DNA from: Moraxella sp. FZFQ2102
GTDB lineage: Bacteria > Pseudomonadota > Gammaproteobacteria > Pseudomonadales > Moraxellaceae
Direction of reading: 5' to 3'
Assembly (NCBI RefSeq): GCF_024137865.1
Contig: NZ_CP099960.1
Coordinates: 1,116,001-1,180,000, forward strand
DNA length: 64,000 nt
In this document: piece after piece, positions 43,890 to 53,206 of the stretch
Layout of the letters: each line of letters begins with the position of its first letter
Numbering within the stretch: the first letter of the stretch is position 1
Translations under genes and position numbers: made by a program
Notes under the pieces: generated by a model
The model's database searches: none
What the model was told of the DNA's origin: nothing
Seen by the model: the letters and a program-made list of their open reading frames with translations, nothing else

Positions 43890-44196
43890 TTGACTGTATA
43901 GTAGATTTGGCAATAAAACAAGTTATCCACAGCTTGATTTGTATGAAAATTAGACAAATGAAAGGCTTAAAATGTTTCATGTGAAACTGTGGATAACTGC
44001 TAAAACCATATGATTTTCTGAGTTAATTTTTATCATAAAATATTGATTTTTAATGATTTTATATAAAAATTAGCTCGTAGAAGTATTTTATAAATCCCTT
44101 GTGGATAACTTTGATTTTGCCAAATTGCTTGAAAAAGATACACAATAACCAAATAAAGTTATCCACAACCCAATCAATAACAATAAGAGAAAAACC
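43890..44196. other. DnaA-box cluster with AT-rich core, ribD-ribE intergenic
   Basis: A 307-base region without a gene. It carries four perfect DnaA boxes: forward TTATCCACA at 43923-43931 and 44159-44167, and reverse TGTGGATAA at 43988-43996 and 44100-44108. A parS-like site (43974-43987) abuts the second box. An AT-rich stretch (about 44010-44097) lies between the middle boxes. Box number and perfection equal those of oriC, 6.6 kb away. The layout suggests a DnaA-titrating or auxiliary-origin locus. It may also contain the ribE promoter, so DnaA could affect ribE. Confidence 0.75.
43974..43987. other. parS-like site 8 (TG centre), abutting a DnaA box
   Basis: GTTTCATGTGAAAC; the next base starts the perfect DnaA box TGTGGATAA (43988-43996). 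It is one of three intergenic copies. Confidence 0.65.
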
Positions 44197-44862
44197 ATGT
44201 TTACAGGAATTATTGAAACCACAGGTACAATCAAGGCGGTCAATCAAGTTGGTGGTGATGTTGAACTTGTCATCTCTGCGCCTGATTTGGATTTTGGTGA
44301 TGTGCAATTGGGCGATTCGATCGCGTCAAACGGCATCTGTCTGACGGTGGTATCCATCGGTGATAAGAGCTACGCGGTGGATGTTTCCCGTGAAACCTTG
44401 AGCAAATCGGCACTGAAAAACTGGCGTGTCGGCGATACCATCAATCTAGAAAAAGCGATGTTGCCAACCACGCGATTTGGCGGTCATATCGTCGCAGGTC
44501 ATGTCGATGGTGTCGGCGTGGTGCGCCACATCGCCAAAGACGCACGCTCGATTTATATCGAGATCGAGATTCCTAGCGAGCTGATGCGCTATACAGCCGA
44601 TAAAGGCTCGATCACTGTCGATGGCATCAGCCTTACCAGCAATGCCATCAAGCCTGCACAAAACTTGGTGTGTTTAAACATCATCCCACACACTGCTGAG
44701 CGCACCAACATTGCGCGTCACTGGTCGGTGGGTGCATTGGTGAATATCGAAGTGGATTTGGTCGCGCGCTACCTTGAGCGACTGCTGCTGTCGAATAAAA
44801 CTGACAGCAAACCAATCAGTAATATCACCGAAGAGACATTAGCGAAAGCTGGATTTATCTGA
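44197..44862 (+). CDS. ribE: Riboflavin synthase alpha chain
   Basis: A 221-residue enzyme that dismutates two lumazine molecules into riboflavin. Two lumazine-binding repeats are visible: MFTGIIETTGTIKAVNQVGG at the start, and GGHIVAGHVDGVGVVRHIAK near residue 99 opening the second. The first repeat contains GDSIASNGICLTVV and the conserved VSRETLSKS, whose DNA is a degenerate parS-like string. AGAGAAA precedes the ATG. It is separated from ribD by the DnaA-box cluster; ribH is not seen. Confidence 0.94.
   Translation: MFTGIIETTGTIKAVNQVGGDVELVISAPDLDFGDVQLGDSIASNGICLTVVSIGDKSYAVDVSRETLSKSALKNWRVGDTINLEKAMLPTTRFGGHIVAGHVDGVGVVRHIAKDARSIYIEIEIPSELMRYTADKGSITVDGISLTSNAIKPAQNLVCLNIIPHTAERTNIARHWSVGALVNIEVDLVARYLERLLLSNKTDSKPISNITEETLAKAGFI
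44383..44396. other. Degenerate parS-like string in ribE
   Basis: GTTTCCCGTGAAAC, one base from the canonical CG-centred core. It encodes VSRET, which riboflavin synthases conserve, so it may be coincidence of codon choice. Confidence 0.3.
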
Positions 44863-45008
44863 TGATTTTAAGTAAATATTTATAATAAACGCATGATTAA
44901 TTATTGAAATGTTTCTAATATTATTTTAGTTAAAATTAATAATTAATCAATATTGTAATTTTAATAAATATTTTAAAATATAGAAATTCTTATCAAAAGT
45001 AGTGGATT

Positions 45009-46022
45009 ATGAGTCTAATCAACACCCAATCAGGCAAGCTGCGCGTGGTATTTGCGGGGACACCTGAATTTGCAGCGGTCAGTCTTAAGCATCTGATTTC
45101 GCATCAAGATGATCTAAATATCGAGATCGTCGCTGTCTATACACAGCCAGATCGCAAATCAGGGCGTGGGCAAAAAGTCACCCCATCGCCTGTCAAGCAA
45201 GTGGCATTGGCACATGATATTGCTGTTGAGCAGCCTGTGAGCTTTAGCTTAAAGCATGAGTTTGGGCAAGTTTCACGTGAAACTTTAGCAGCGTATCACC
45301 CCGATGTCATGGTGGTGGCTGCCTATGGTTTGATCTTGCCGCTGGGTGTGCTTAATACGCCAAGCCTAGGTTGTATCAATATTCATGGTTCGCTGCTGCC
45401 AAAATGGCGCGGCGCTGCACCGATTCAGCGTGCGATCTTGGCAGGTGATGAGAAGACGGGCATCACCATCATGCAGATGGCACAAGGACTGGACACAGGC
45501 GATATGCTGTATAAGATGGAATGCGACATCAGTGATACCGATACCACGCAAAGTTTGCATGATAAGCTTGCGGAATTGGGCGCGCAGGCTGTTGCGACTG
45601 TCTTGGCTGATTTGCCAAAATATCAGGCAGCAGCAGTGGTGCAAGATGATGCACTTGCCAATTATGCTGAAAAAATCCATACCGCCGATGGGCAGATCAA
45701 TTGGCAAAATTCTGCTTATTATATCCAGCGACAAATCCGCGCATTGAACTGCTTTACCCATCTGAATGGTGAGCGTATCAAGGTAATCTCAGCCATGCCA
45801 ATTAAAGCGGATCAAGTGACAACAGTCGCCGCTGGTACGGTGATTAGTGTCGGCAAAAATGCTATCTTGGTTTCATGTGGAACAGATGATACAGGTGTAC
45901 AGCATTTGATCAATATCACAAGCCTACAATGGGCAGGCGGCAAGCTGCTAACTTCAGAACAAATTGCCAATTCAGATAAAATTAATGATGGCGATGTATT
46001 CGAGATGATTGTCAATGAGTGA
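45009..46022 (+). CDS. fmt: Methionyl-tRNA formyltransferase
   Basis: A 337-residue enzyme that formylates initiator Met-tRNA. Family marks are VVFAGTPEFAAVSLKHLI at residue 13 onward, VYTQPDRKSGRGQK near residue 45, the catalytic INIHGSLLPKWRGAAPIQRA near residue 122 and the QMAQGLDTGDML segment. Its N-terminus has about ten extra residues. A canonical parS core is embedded, read as VSRET near residue 88, and a degenerate copy, read as VSCGT, is further on. The stop overlaps the rsmB start, so the two are coupled. A very AT-rich 146-base gap lies upstream. Confidence 0.95.
   Translation: MSLINTQSGKLRVVFAGTPEFAAVSLKHLISHQDDLNIEIVAVYTQPDRKSGRGQKVTPSPVKQVALAHDIAVEQPVSFSLKHEFGQVSRETLAAYHPDVMVVAAYGLILPLGVLNTPSLGCINIHGSLLPKWRGAAPIQRAILAGDEKTGITIMQMAQGLDTGDMLYKMECDISDTDTTQSLHDKLAELGAQAVATVLADLPKYQAAAVVQDDALANYAEKIHTADGQINWQNSAYYIQRQIRALNCFTHLNGERIKVISAMPIKADQVTTVAAGTVISVGKNAILVSCGTDDTGVQHLINITSLQWAGGKLLTSEQIANSDKINDGDVFEMIVNE
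45270..45283. other. Canonical parS core (CG centre), within fmt
   Basis: GTTTCACGTGAAAC in a fully palindromic 16-base context (AGTTTC..GAAACT, 45269-45284). It is the only copy with the classical CG centre, and encodes VSRET. Confidence 0.75.
45870..45883. other. Degenerate parS-like string in fmt
   Basis: GTTTCATGTGGAAC, one mismatch in the right arm relative to the TG-centred 14-mer. It encodes VSCGT. Confidence 0.35.
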
Positions 46023-47376
46023 TATTATCAAAAAACTGAACAATAAAAAGCTATCTAGCCGCGCTAAAGTTATCTTAGTTATTGAAGAAATTTTACACGG
46101 GAAGTCATTATCAACCCTGCTTGATGAATTATTGGTAGGGGTGGATGAGCAGGACCGCGGCTTTGTGCATGAGCTGACACTTGGCACGCTGCGCCATTGG
46201 TGGGCATTATCACGCATTCATGAAAGTCTGATCGAAAAAGCACCGACAGATCACGGCGTGGTCGCTGCACTAAATATTGGACTGTATCAGCTTTTGTACA
46301 TGAATACCGCACATTATGCCGCGATCAATGATACGGTAGAATCGCTAAAATCTTTGGATAAAGGTTATAGCGCAGGTCTTGTTAATGCGGTATTGCGCAA
46401 GATACAAAAATCTGCTGCCAAATACCAAAAAAAGGTGCAAAAAAACCACAGCCTACCCAATTGGCTTGCCAAGCAGCTTAAGCAAGATTGGGTGGAATAC
46501 TATGATGAATTGGGTGTACAGTTAAGATGCCCTGCGCCGATTTTCCTGCGCGTCAATACACGCAAAATTAGCACCACTGATTATTCACAATTACTAACAA
46601 ATAATAATATCGCTCATACGCTGATGCCGTTGGGTTTGGCAGATGCTACAACCATTCGTTTGGATGAGCAGATGCGCATCACTGCCCTGCCGCATTTTGC
46701 TGATGGTTATGTCAGTGTGCAGGATATGTACGCGCAGCTGACAGCGTATTTATTGGCGGATTATCTGCCCAAATCTACCGATGACACACCTGACCACCAT
46801 CCAAAACGCGTGCTGGATATGTGCTGCGCCCCTGGTGGCAAGACAGCACAGCTGCTCGAAATGTTTCACATGAAACATCTGACTGCCATCGATAATGACG
46901 CGCATCGCCTAAAGCGCGTGCATGAAAACTTATCGCGATTGGGCTTGGATGATGCGCGCGCAAGCATTGTGACGGCTGATGGTACGACTTGGCAGGCTGA
47001 TGAGCCATTCGATGTTGTTGTGCTTGATGCGCCTTGCACCGCCACGGGCGTGATTCGTCGCCACCCTGACATTGCACTGCTACGAAGTGCTGATGATGTC
47101 ATTAATACGGTTGAATTGCAGCGGCAAATCCTTGAAAATACTTGGCGGCAGCTGAAAACTGGTGGCGTGCTTTTGTATGTTACTTGCTCGATTTTAAAGG
47201 CGGAAAATGAGCAGCAACTAAGCAGTTTTCTAGCCAATCACAGCGATGCCAAAGCTGTGCCATTTACACTGAATCTGCCAAACCAAATCGCCCAAAGTGT
47301 CGGCTATCAATGCTTGCCAATCGATGCACAAGGCGGTGATGGCTTTTATTATGCACTGCTAGAAAAAGTGGCGTAA
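46015..47376 (+). CDS. rsmB: 16S rRNA m5C967 methyltransferase RsmB
   Basis: A 453-residue SAM-dependent methyltransferase. An N-terminal NusB-like domain (about residues 1-140) is followed by the catalytic domain with MCCAPGGKTAQLLE near residue 263, DAPCTATGVIRRHPDI and the catalytic-cysteine motif VTCSILKAEN. The start MSDIIKKL at 46015 overlaps the fmt stop. A parS-like site, read as FHMKH, lies between the SAM-binding loop and the next strand, a variable position. fmt-rsmB is a conserved pair. Confidence 0.94.
   Translation: MSDIIKKLNNKKLSSRAKVILVIEEILHGKSLSTLLDELLVGVDEQDRGFVHELTLGTLRHWWALSRIHESLIEKAPTDHGVVAALNIGLYQLLYMNTAHYAAINDTVESLKSLDKGYSAGLVNAVLRKIQKSAAKYQKKVQKNHSLPNWLAKQLKQDWVEYYDELGVQLRCPAPIFLRVNTRKISTTDYSQLLTNNNIAHTLMPLGLADATTIRLDEQMRITALPHFADGYVSVQDMYAQLTAYLLADYLPKSTDDTPDHHPKRVLDMCCAPGGKTAQLLEMFHMKHLTAIDNDAHRLKRVHENLSRLGLDDARASIVTADGTTWQADEPFDVVVLDAPCTATGVIRRHPDIALLRSADDVINTVELQRQILENTWRQLKTGGVLLYVTCSILKAENEQQLSSFLANHSDAKAVPFTLNLPNQIAQSVGYQCLPIDAQGGDGFYYALLEKVA
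46863..46876. other. parS-like site (CA centre), within rsmB
   Basis: GTTTCACATGAAAC within a perfect 16-mer TGTTTC..GAAACA (46862-46877), with further ATG/CAT symmetry outside. It encodes FHMK. Confidence 0.65.
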
Positions 47377-47479
47377 ATCGGCAATTTTCGCTATCTTGTG
47401 ATTGGCAAAATGTGCTAGAATTAATAAATTTTATTAGGCAGACGCCCAGAGCGCGCCGAAACTATAGCTTGGAGAGATT

Positions 47480-48895
47480 ATGCAATATATCAGCACTCGT
47501 GGTCAGACCGCACCGATGCAATTTAGCGATGTGCTTTTGATGGGTCTAGCCCCAGATGGCGGCTTGATGTTACCTGAAGTGTATCCACAGATTGATGCTG
47601 CAACTTTGGATAAATGGCGTACACTTGGTTATACCGATCTTGCTTTTGAGATTATGTCACTGTTCGCAACCGATATTCCAAGCGAAGATTTGCGTAAGAT
47701 TATTAATAATACCTACACAATTGAAGCGTTTGGCAGCGATGAAATTATCCCTGTGACTAAGCTTACTGACAACATCAGCTTGCTTGAATTATCAAACGGC
47801 CCGACGCTTGCTTTTAAAGATGTGGCGATGCAGTTTTTGGGCAATGCCTTTGAATATGCACTTAAGCAAAAAGGCGAGCGTCTGACCATTATCGGCGCGA
47901 CATCGGGCGATACGGGCAGTGCGGCAGAATACGCTTTGCGCGGTAAAGAAAATGTCGAAGTGTTCATGATGTCGCCGCATGGCAAGATGAGTGCGTTTCA
48001 GCGTGCGCAAATGTACAGCCTAGACGATGCCAATATCCATAATATCGCCATCGAAGGGATGTTTGATGACTGTCAAGACATCGTCAAAGCTTTGCAAGAA
48101 GATGCGGCATTTAAGGCAAAATACAGCCTTGGCACGGTAAACTCAATCAACTGGGGTCGTATTCTTGCGCAGATCGTGTATTATTTTAAAGGCTATTTTG
48201 CTGCGACACAAAGCAATAATCAAAAGGTGAGCTTCTGTGTGCCATCGGGCAACTTCGGCAACATCTGCGCAGGTCATATCGCGCGCGAGATGGGCCTGCC
48301 AATCGATCGCTTGATCGTCGCGACCAATGAGAACGATGTATTGAATGAGTTTTTCAATACGGGCAAATACATTCCGCGCACATCGGATAAAACTTTTGTG
48401 ACTTCAAGCCCGTCGATGGATATTTCTAAGGCGTCAAACTTTGAGCGTTTTGTGTTCTTGTTGCTTGATAAAGATGCTGATAAAGTAAATAGTCTGTTTA
48501 ATGATGTGAAACAAGGTAAGGGCTTTGATTTGTCAGATAAATTATCGCAAGTCCAAGCGCAGTTTGGCTTTGTCGCTGGTAAATCAGTGCATCAAGACCG
48601 CCTAAACACCATCAAAGCAATTTATGAACAAACCCATCGCCTGATCGATCCGCACACCGCTGATGGCGTCAAAGTGGCACTGGAAGTGGCAAAAGATGGC
48701 GAAGTGATTTTGGTGGCGGAGACGGCGTTGCCTGCGAAGTTTGAAGAAACTATGCATGAAGCGGTTGGCGCAGTTGAGTTGCCACGCCCTGCGCACACGG
48801 TAGGTCTTGAAGATAAGCCACAGTATGTCACCGTGCTTGCTAATGATGCGCAAGCGGTCGCGGCATTGATCGCTGACAAGGTTGCGCCGCGCTAA
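47480..48895 (+). CDS. thrC: Threonine synthase
   Basis: A 471-residue PLP lyase that converts phosphohomoserine to threonine. The N-terminal MQYISTRGQTAPMQFSDVLL is typical. The PLP lysine is K113 in NGPTLAFKDVAMQFLG, and the phosphate-binding GATSGDTGSAAEYALRGKEN is near residue 137. It belongs to the longer, E. coli-like subgroup. GGAGAG precedes the ATG. Its TAA is directly followed by the dprA ATG with no base between, so the two are tightly coupled. hom and thrB are not adjacent. Confidence 0.95.
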   Translation: MQYISTRGQTAPMQFSDVLLMGLAPDGGLMLPEVYPQIDAATLDKWRTLGYTDLAFEIMSLFATDIPSEDLRKIINNTYTIEAFGSDEIIPVTKLTDNISLLELSNGPTLAFKDVAMQFLGNAFEYALKQKGERLTIIGATSGDTGSAAEYALRGKENVEVFMMSPHGKMSAFQRAQMYSLDDANIHNIAIEGMFDDCQDIVKALQEDAAFKAKYSLGTVNSINWGRILAQIVYYFKGYFAATQSNNQKVSFCVPSGNFGNICAGHIAREMGLPIDRLIVATNENDVLNEFFNTGKYIPRTSDKTFVTSSPSMDISKASNFERFVFLLLDKDADKVNSLFNDVKQGKGFDLSDKLSQVQAQFGFVAGKSVHQDRLNTIKAIYEQTHRLIDPHTADGVKVALEVAKDGEVILVAETALPAKFEETMHEAVGAVELPRPAHTVGLEDKPQYVTVLANDAQAVAALIADKVAPR

Positions 48896-50107
48896 ATGAG
48901 CTACCAAGCCTTTGATGACAAGCAGGCGGTATTAGCGCTGTGGTATATTGTCAATACTTCGCTTGCGGCGTTTTATAAGCTTGTCGCGCACTGTGGTGAT
49001 GCCAAAGCTGTTTTACTCAGTGACCCTGCTGTTTGGCAGGGTCTTGGCATTCATGCGGCACACCAAAAGCGTTGGCAGGATGCGGTCGATGTCACTGCTT
49101 TCATTGATAAAGTAGCGTATGATGTCGGCTGTGGCAGTTATGGGCTGCTAATCGTCGGTGATGCAGCTTATCCATCGGTATTGGCTGAGCTGTATGATCC
49201 GCCGCCTGTGCTGTTTTATCGTGGTAATGTCGCGCGTTTAAATGATAAACAAATCGCCATCGTCGGCAGTCGTAATCCAACTGAATCGGCGCAAAAAATC
49301 ACTTTTGATTTGGCACAGTATTTGGCGCAAGCAGGCTTTGTGGTGACTAGTGGTCTTGCGCAAGGAGTGGATCGGCAGGCGCATTTGGGCGCACTGGCGC
49401 AGCTGCCAAGCCTGTCAGGGCGTACGGTGGGTGTGATGGGCACGGGCATTGATGTGATTTATCCGCGCAATCATAACGCGCTGTTTGCCCAGATTATCAA
49501 AGATGGCGGCTGCTTAATCAGTGAACTTCTGCCATCGACGCCAGCAAGCAAGCATACTTTTCCGCGGCGCAATCGCTTGGTGGCAGGCTTATCAAAAGCT
49601 GTCATCGTCACCGAAGCTGCTCTACAAAGCGGCTCGTTGATCACCGCGCGCCTGTGTGCTGAGCAAGGCAAGCAAGTGTTCGCTGTGCCAAGCAGTATCG
49701 ATAATGCTAATGCTGAAGGTTGCCACCATCTGATTCGCGAAGGGGCGACGCTGATTTATCATCCTGATCAGATTTTAGAAGATGTCAATTTGCAAGATGA
49801 TGAATTTTTTAGCGCGCTGCCCAAGACCTTTAGCCAAGGCAATACGCTGTATGGCGAGACGCCAAAAGCCGCTGAGACTGAAAATTCTGCTAAATCTGCA
49901 CCCGCTTCAACTGCGCAAACAGCCACTCAGCCTGTTGCTATTCCTGAAAATCTGCAAGGCTTATATGCACTGATGGATACGCCCAAGGATTTGGACGCTT
50001 TGGTGATGGCAAGTGGTCAAGATGTCGGCAGTTTACTTGCAAATTTAATGGAGCTTGAGATTTTGGGTGTGATTACACAGGTGGGTGGTCGCTATGGTAG
50101 ATGCTAA
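48896..50107 (+). CDS. dprA: DNA processing protein DprA (natural transformation)
   Basis: A 403-residue protein that protects incoming single-stranded DNA and loads RecA during natural transformation. The Rossmann-like core has IVGSRNPTESAQ near residue 121, SGLAQGVDRQAHLGAL near residue 154, VMGTGIDVIYPRNH near residue 180 and FPRRNRLVAGLS near residue 222. The C-terminal winged-helix domain follows a serine/threonine/alanine-rich linker (about residues 315-340). Its last bases overlap tsaC. Competence is well known in Moraxella, in keeping with the mosaic base composition seen here. Confidence 0.94.
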   Translation: MSYQAFDDKQAVLALWYIVNTSLAAFYKLVAHCGDAKAVLLSDPAVWQGLGIHAAHQKRWQDAVDVTAFIDKVAYDVGCGSYGLLIVGDAAYPSVLAELYDPPPVLFYRGNVARLNDKQIAIVGSRNPTESAQKITFDLAQYLAQAGFVVTSGLAQGVDRQAHLGALAQLPSLSGRTVGVMGTGIDVIYPRNHNALFAQIIKDGGCLISELLPSTPASKHTFPRRNRLVAGLSKAVIVTEAALQSGSLITARLCAEQGKQVFAVPSSIDNANAEGCHHLIREGATLIYHPDQILEDVNLQDDEFFSALPKTFSQGNTLYGETPKAAETENSAKSAPASTAQTATQPVAIPENLQGLYALMDTPKDLDALVMASGQDVGSLLANLMELEILGVITQVGGRYGRC

Positions 50108-50708
50108 GATTTTTCGCCAAGAGATGCTGACTGAAGCGGCAGCATATTTGCACGCAGGTGGTGTGCTTGCCTATCCGAGCGAGAGCGTGTGGGGATTGGG
50201 CTGTGATGCCTTTGATGCTGCTGCACTTGAGCGGGTGATTGCACTGAAATCTCGTGATGTTGGCAAGGGCTTGATTGTCTTGACTGACAGCGCCGATCGG
50301 CTTGGGTCGCTGCTGAATGTTTCACATGAAACATTCCTTGATATTGACCAATTGCAGCAGTATTCGCTGAATTTTACTCAAGAACACGCGCGTGCTTTGA
50401 CTTGGCTTGTACCTGTCAAATCAGGCGTTCTGCCCAAAGTCTTGACAGGTGCGCATACATCGCTTGCGGTGCGTATCACCACACATCCGCTGCTTGCCAA
50501 GCTGTGCGCCGAGATGGTAAGCGCGCACAATCCTTATGGCTTGTTGGTCTCGACCAGTTGCAATCTATCAGGACAAGCACCTGCCACGACACTTGATACT
50601 GCGATGGCAGCATTTGGCGATCGTGTGGCTTATCTGGATGCTGAAGGGCTAGGCTTTGATCAGCCAAGCTGTATCATGGATTTGGTGACGGGTAAGGTGC
50701 TGCGTTGA
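50094..50708 (+). CDS. tsaC: L-threonylcarbamoyladenylate synthase TsaC
   Basis: A 204-residue YrdC/Sua5-family enzyme that makes threonylcarbamoyl-AMP for the t6A37 modification of tRNAs. Seen are LAYPSESVWGLGCDAFD near residue 24, ALTWLVPVKSGVLP near residue 100, VRITTHPLLAKL and LVSTSCNLSGQAPATT. The ATG at 50094 overlaps the end of dprA. A parS-like site lies in it (VSHET near residue 77). It follows dprA, the common dprA-tsaC order. Confidence 0.93.
   Translation: MVDAKIFRQEMLTEAAAYLHAGGVLAYPSESVWGLGCDAFDAAALERVIALKSRDVGKGLIVLTDSADRLGSLLNVSHETFLDIDQLQQYSLNFTQEHARALTWLVPVKSGVLPKVLTGAHTSLAVRITTHPLLAKLCAEMVSAHNPYGLLVSTSCNLSGQAPATTLDTAMAAFGDRVAYLDAEGLGFDQPSCIMDLVTGKVLR
50319..50332. other. 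parS-like site (CA centre), within tsaC
   Basis: GTTTCACATGAAAC in a perfect 16-mer (50318-50333), encoding VSHET. Confidence 0.65.
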
Positions 50709-50839
50709 ATTTTTTATCGTCTGCCAACTTTGAAATATACTTAAGTCAAAATCACTTGTAGTAATAACCGTACAACTTCGCTTATTCCTGATCTTTTTTC
50801 AAATTTTTTATGCTTTTAAAATGGCTGATTTTTCAGCAA

Positions 50840-50871
50840 AAAACACCGCCTATTCAATTAAGCGGTGTTTT
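50840..50871. terminator. Bidirectional terminator, tsaC / norZ
   Basis: AAAACACCGC pairs with GCGGTGTTTT, with A and T runs outside, between convergent genes. Confidence 0.88.
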
Positions 50872-50898
50872 GTTTTTATGTGCTAAACAAGGGGGTGG

Positions 50899-53136
50899 TT
50901 AGGATGGTTTTTTGGCAAAGACTAATTTGACAATCTGCCAAGCTACTGCCACCGCACCGATGATGAATACCACATCACCAAAGGTGCGCACCCAACGCAA
51001 GGTCTCAAGAAACCCTTGCTGCATAAAGCCTTCGCTACGCGCATACCACAAGCCTTCGGTGATGGCGGCGTGCGCTTGGAAGATACCGATTGGCAACAGA
51101 CTGGTGGCGATCATCAGTACCAGACCAATATTCAGTGCCCAAAAACCAAGCTTCATCAGCTTATCATCAAAGCGATGCTCAGGGCGCAGATAGCGCACGA
51201 TCAGCAGCACAAAGCCTAGTGCCAAGAAGCCATACACCCCGAACAAGGCAGCGTGTGCGTGCACTGCGGTGGTGTTCAAGCCTTGTAGATAGAACAGTGA
51301 GATCGGCGGATTGATCATAAAGCCGAACACGCCCGCACCAAGCATATTCCAAAACGCCACAGCGGTGAAGAATAGGATTGGCCATTTCAGTTTTTGCATC
51401 CAAGGCGCTTGATGCTGCTTAGAATAATGCTCATAGCCTTCATAGCCAAGCACCACCAATGGCACAACTTCTAAGGCTGAGAAAGACGCACCCATCGCCA
51501 TAATCGGCGTGGTCGTACCTGTAAAGTACAAGTGATGGAAAGTGCCTGGAATGCCGCCGACCAAGAACAGTGCCGCTGATGCGATGGCAGAACCTGTGGC
51601 AGTGCGATAGCTGACCAAGCCCAAATTATAAAAGATAAAGGCAAATGATGCAGTGGCAAAGACTTCAAAAAAGCCTTCTACCCACAGATGCACCACCCAC
51701 CAGCGCCAGTATTCCATGATGGCGATGTTGGTGCGCTCACCGTAGAACAGCCCTGAGCCATAGAACAGACCCACGCACAGCACCGATGCGACGAAGATGG
51801 CAAGTAGGTTTTTGTCGCCGTATTGTTTAAAGCCATTGACCCAGCCACGCATCATCAGTACAAGCCAAATCAGCACACCGACCCATTTTAGGATTTGCCA
51901 AAAACGACCCAAATCGACATATTCATAGCCCTGATGACCGAACCAGAAATTCAGATCGGCAGGCAAAATATGCGCGATGGCGAAGTACTGCGACGCAAAC
52001 GAGCCGACACAGACAATGATGAGAGCTACCCACAGAATATCCACGCCAAGCTTTTGGAACTTAGGATCTTTACCACCATTAATAATCGGTGTCAAAAATA
52101 GACCCGCTGCCAAAAATGCTGTCGCAATCCAAAACAGCGCAAGCTGAATGTGCCATGTGCGTAGCAGTGAATAAGGCAGATAATCAGACAGCTGAATGCC
52201 GTAGAAGGCTTGACCTTCGACCGTGTAGTGTGCGACGACGCCAGCGACGAAGACTTGGGCGACGAATAATGCCGCGACCAAAAAGCCATATTTGCCCAGT
52301 GCTTTTTGTGATGGGGTTAGCGCAAGCTTGGTCAAAGGATCGGCACTTGGCGCGTGAATGACTTCTTCTTCGGGTTTTTTAAACGCCCAAATCCAAATCA
52401 TAAAGCCCACACCTGCGATCAAAAATACCACCGATGCGATCGACCAAATAATATTCTCGGCGGTCGGTACATTGTCAATCAATGGCTCATGCGGCCAGTT
52501 ATTGGTAAAAGTCGCATCCGTGCCAGGGCGTTCAGCTGATGCAATCCAACTGGTCCAAAAGAAAAAATCCGCCAAGCGTTCACGCGCAGTGACATCAGGT
52601 AAGGTGTTGTTTTTCATCGCGAAACTTTCGCGCGTACCGACAAGCTCAGGTGTATCACCATACAGATCGATGTAATACGGCGCAACCGCTTCGATCGCTT
52701 GGATGCGCGCATCAGACAGCACAACCGTCTCAGTGCCATTGGCAGCGCTGCTGCGATATTCTTGCTTCATCTGCTCATTGATGCCTGCTTGTTCAGCGGC
52801 ACTTAGTTCATCGAATGCCTTATTGTACAGTGCTTTGGCTTGGATATTTTGATAAGCGACAAGCTCGCGATGCAGCCAGTCGGCTGTCCAGTCAGGCGCT
52901 TGATACGCACCGTGACCAAGCACAGAGCCCAGCTGCATACCGCCTGTGGTCTGCCATGCCGATTGACCATCCAAAATGTCTTTTTCGGTCATGATGACAT
53001 CGCCCTGACTGCTGACGAACTGCGTAGGAATTGGTGGTGCTTGGCGATAGACCTCGACACCGCCCCAGCCCAATAGGGTAAAGGCGATGAGCAAGGTGCC
53101 GATCAGCCAATACCAATGCTTTTTATAATTACCCAT
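50899..53136 (-). CDS. norZ: Quinol-dependent nitric oxide reductase (qNOR)
   Basis: A 745-residue single-subunit NO reductase that reduces NO to N2O with electrons from quinol, at the inner membrane. One N-terminal helix (YWLIGTLLIAFTLLGWGGVE) is followed by a periplasmic domain of about 200 residues that replaces the NorC subunit. A haem-copper-oxidase-like set of twelve or more helices follows, with RTWHIQLALFWIATAFLAAG near residue 328, WVVHLWVEGFFEVFA near residue 490 and PGTFHHLYFTGTTTPIMAMG near residue 530. The periplasmic fusion shows it is the quinol type (NorZ, often annotated norB) and not cNOR. An NsrR operator and nsrR lie upstream. Confidence 0.94.
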   Translation of the reverse strand: MGNYKKHWYWLIGTLLIAFTLLGWGGVEVYRQAPPIPTQFVSSQGDVIMTEKDILDGQSAWQTTGGMQLGSVLGHGAYQAPDWTADWLHRELVAYQNIQAKALYNKAFDELSAAEQAGINEQMKQEYRSSAANGTETVVLSDARIQAIEAVAPYYIDLYGDTPELVGTRESFAMKNNTLPDVTARERLADFFFWTSWIASAERPGTDATFTNNWPHEPLIDNVPTAENIIWSIASVVFLIAGVGFMIWIWAFKKPEEEVIHAPSADPLTKLALTPSQKALGKYGFLVAALFVAQVFVAGVVAHYTVEGQAFYGIQLSDYLPYSLLRTWHIQLALFWIATAFLAAGLFLTPIINGGKDPKFQKLGVDILWVALIIVCVGSFASQYFAIAHILPADLNFWFGHQGYEYVDLGRFWQILKWVGVLIWLVLMMRGWVNGFKQYGDKNLLAIFVASVLCVGLFYGSGLFYGERTNIAIMEYWRWWVVHLWVEGFFEVFATASFAFIFYNLGLVSYRTATGSAIASAALFLVGGIPGTFHHLYFTGTTTPIMAMGASFSALEVVPLVVLGYEGYEHYSKQHQAPWMQKLKWPILFFTAVAFWNMLGAGVFGFMINPPISLFYLQGLNTTAVHAHAALFGVYGFLALGFVLLIVRYLRPEHRFDDKLMKLGFWALNIGLVLMIATSLLPIGIFQAHAAITEGLWYARSEGFMQQGFLETLRWVRTFGDVVFIIGAVAVAWQIVKLVFAKKPS

Positions 53137-53206
53137 CTCTTGCTCCTTGTGGCTTGATAGGGAAAAAATGATCAGAAAAAAGTGTGGATCAACTTGGAAA
53201 AATTAA

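Noticed and set aside
44383..44396. parS copy in ribE counted as a true site
   Set aside because: It has a mismatch in one arm, and the encoded VSRETL is conserved in riboflavin synthases, so it is kept only as a degenerate candidate.
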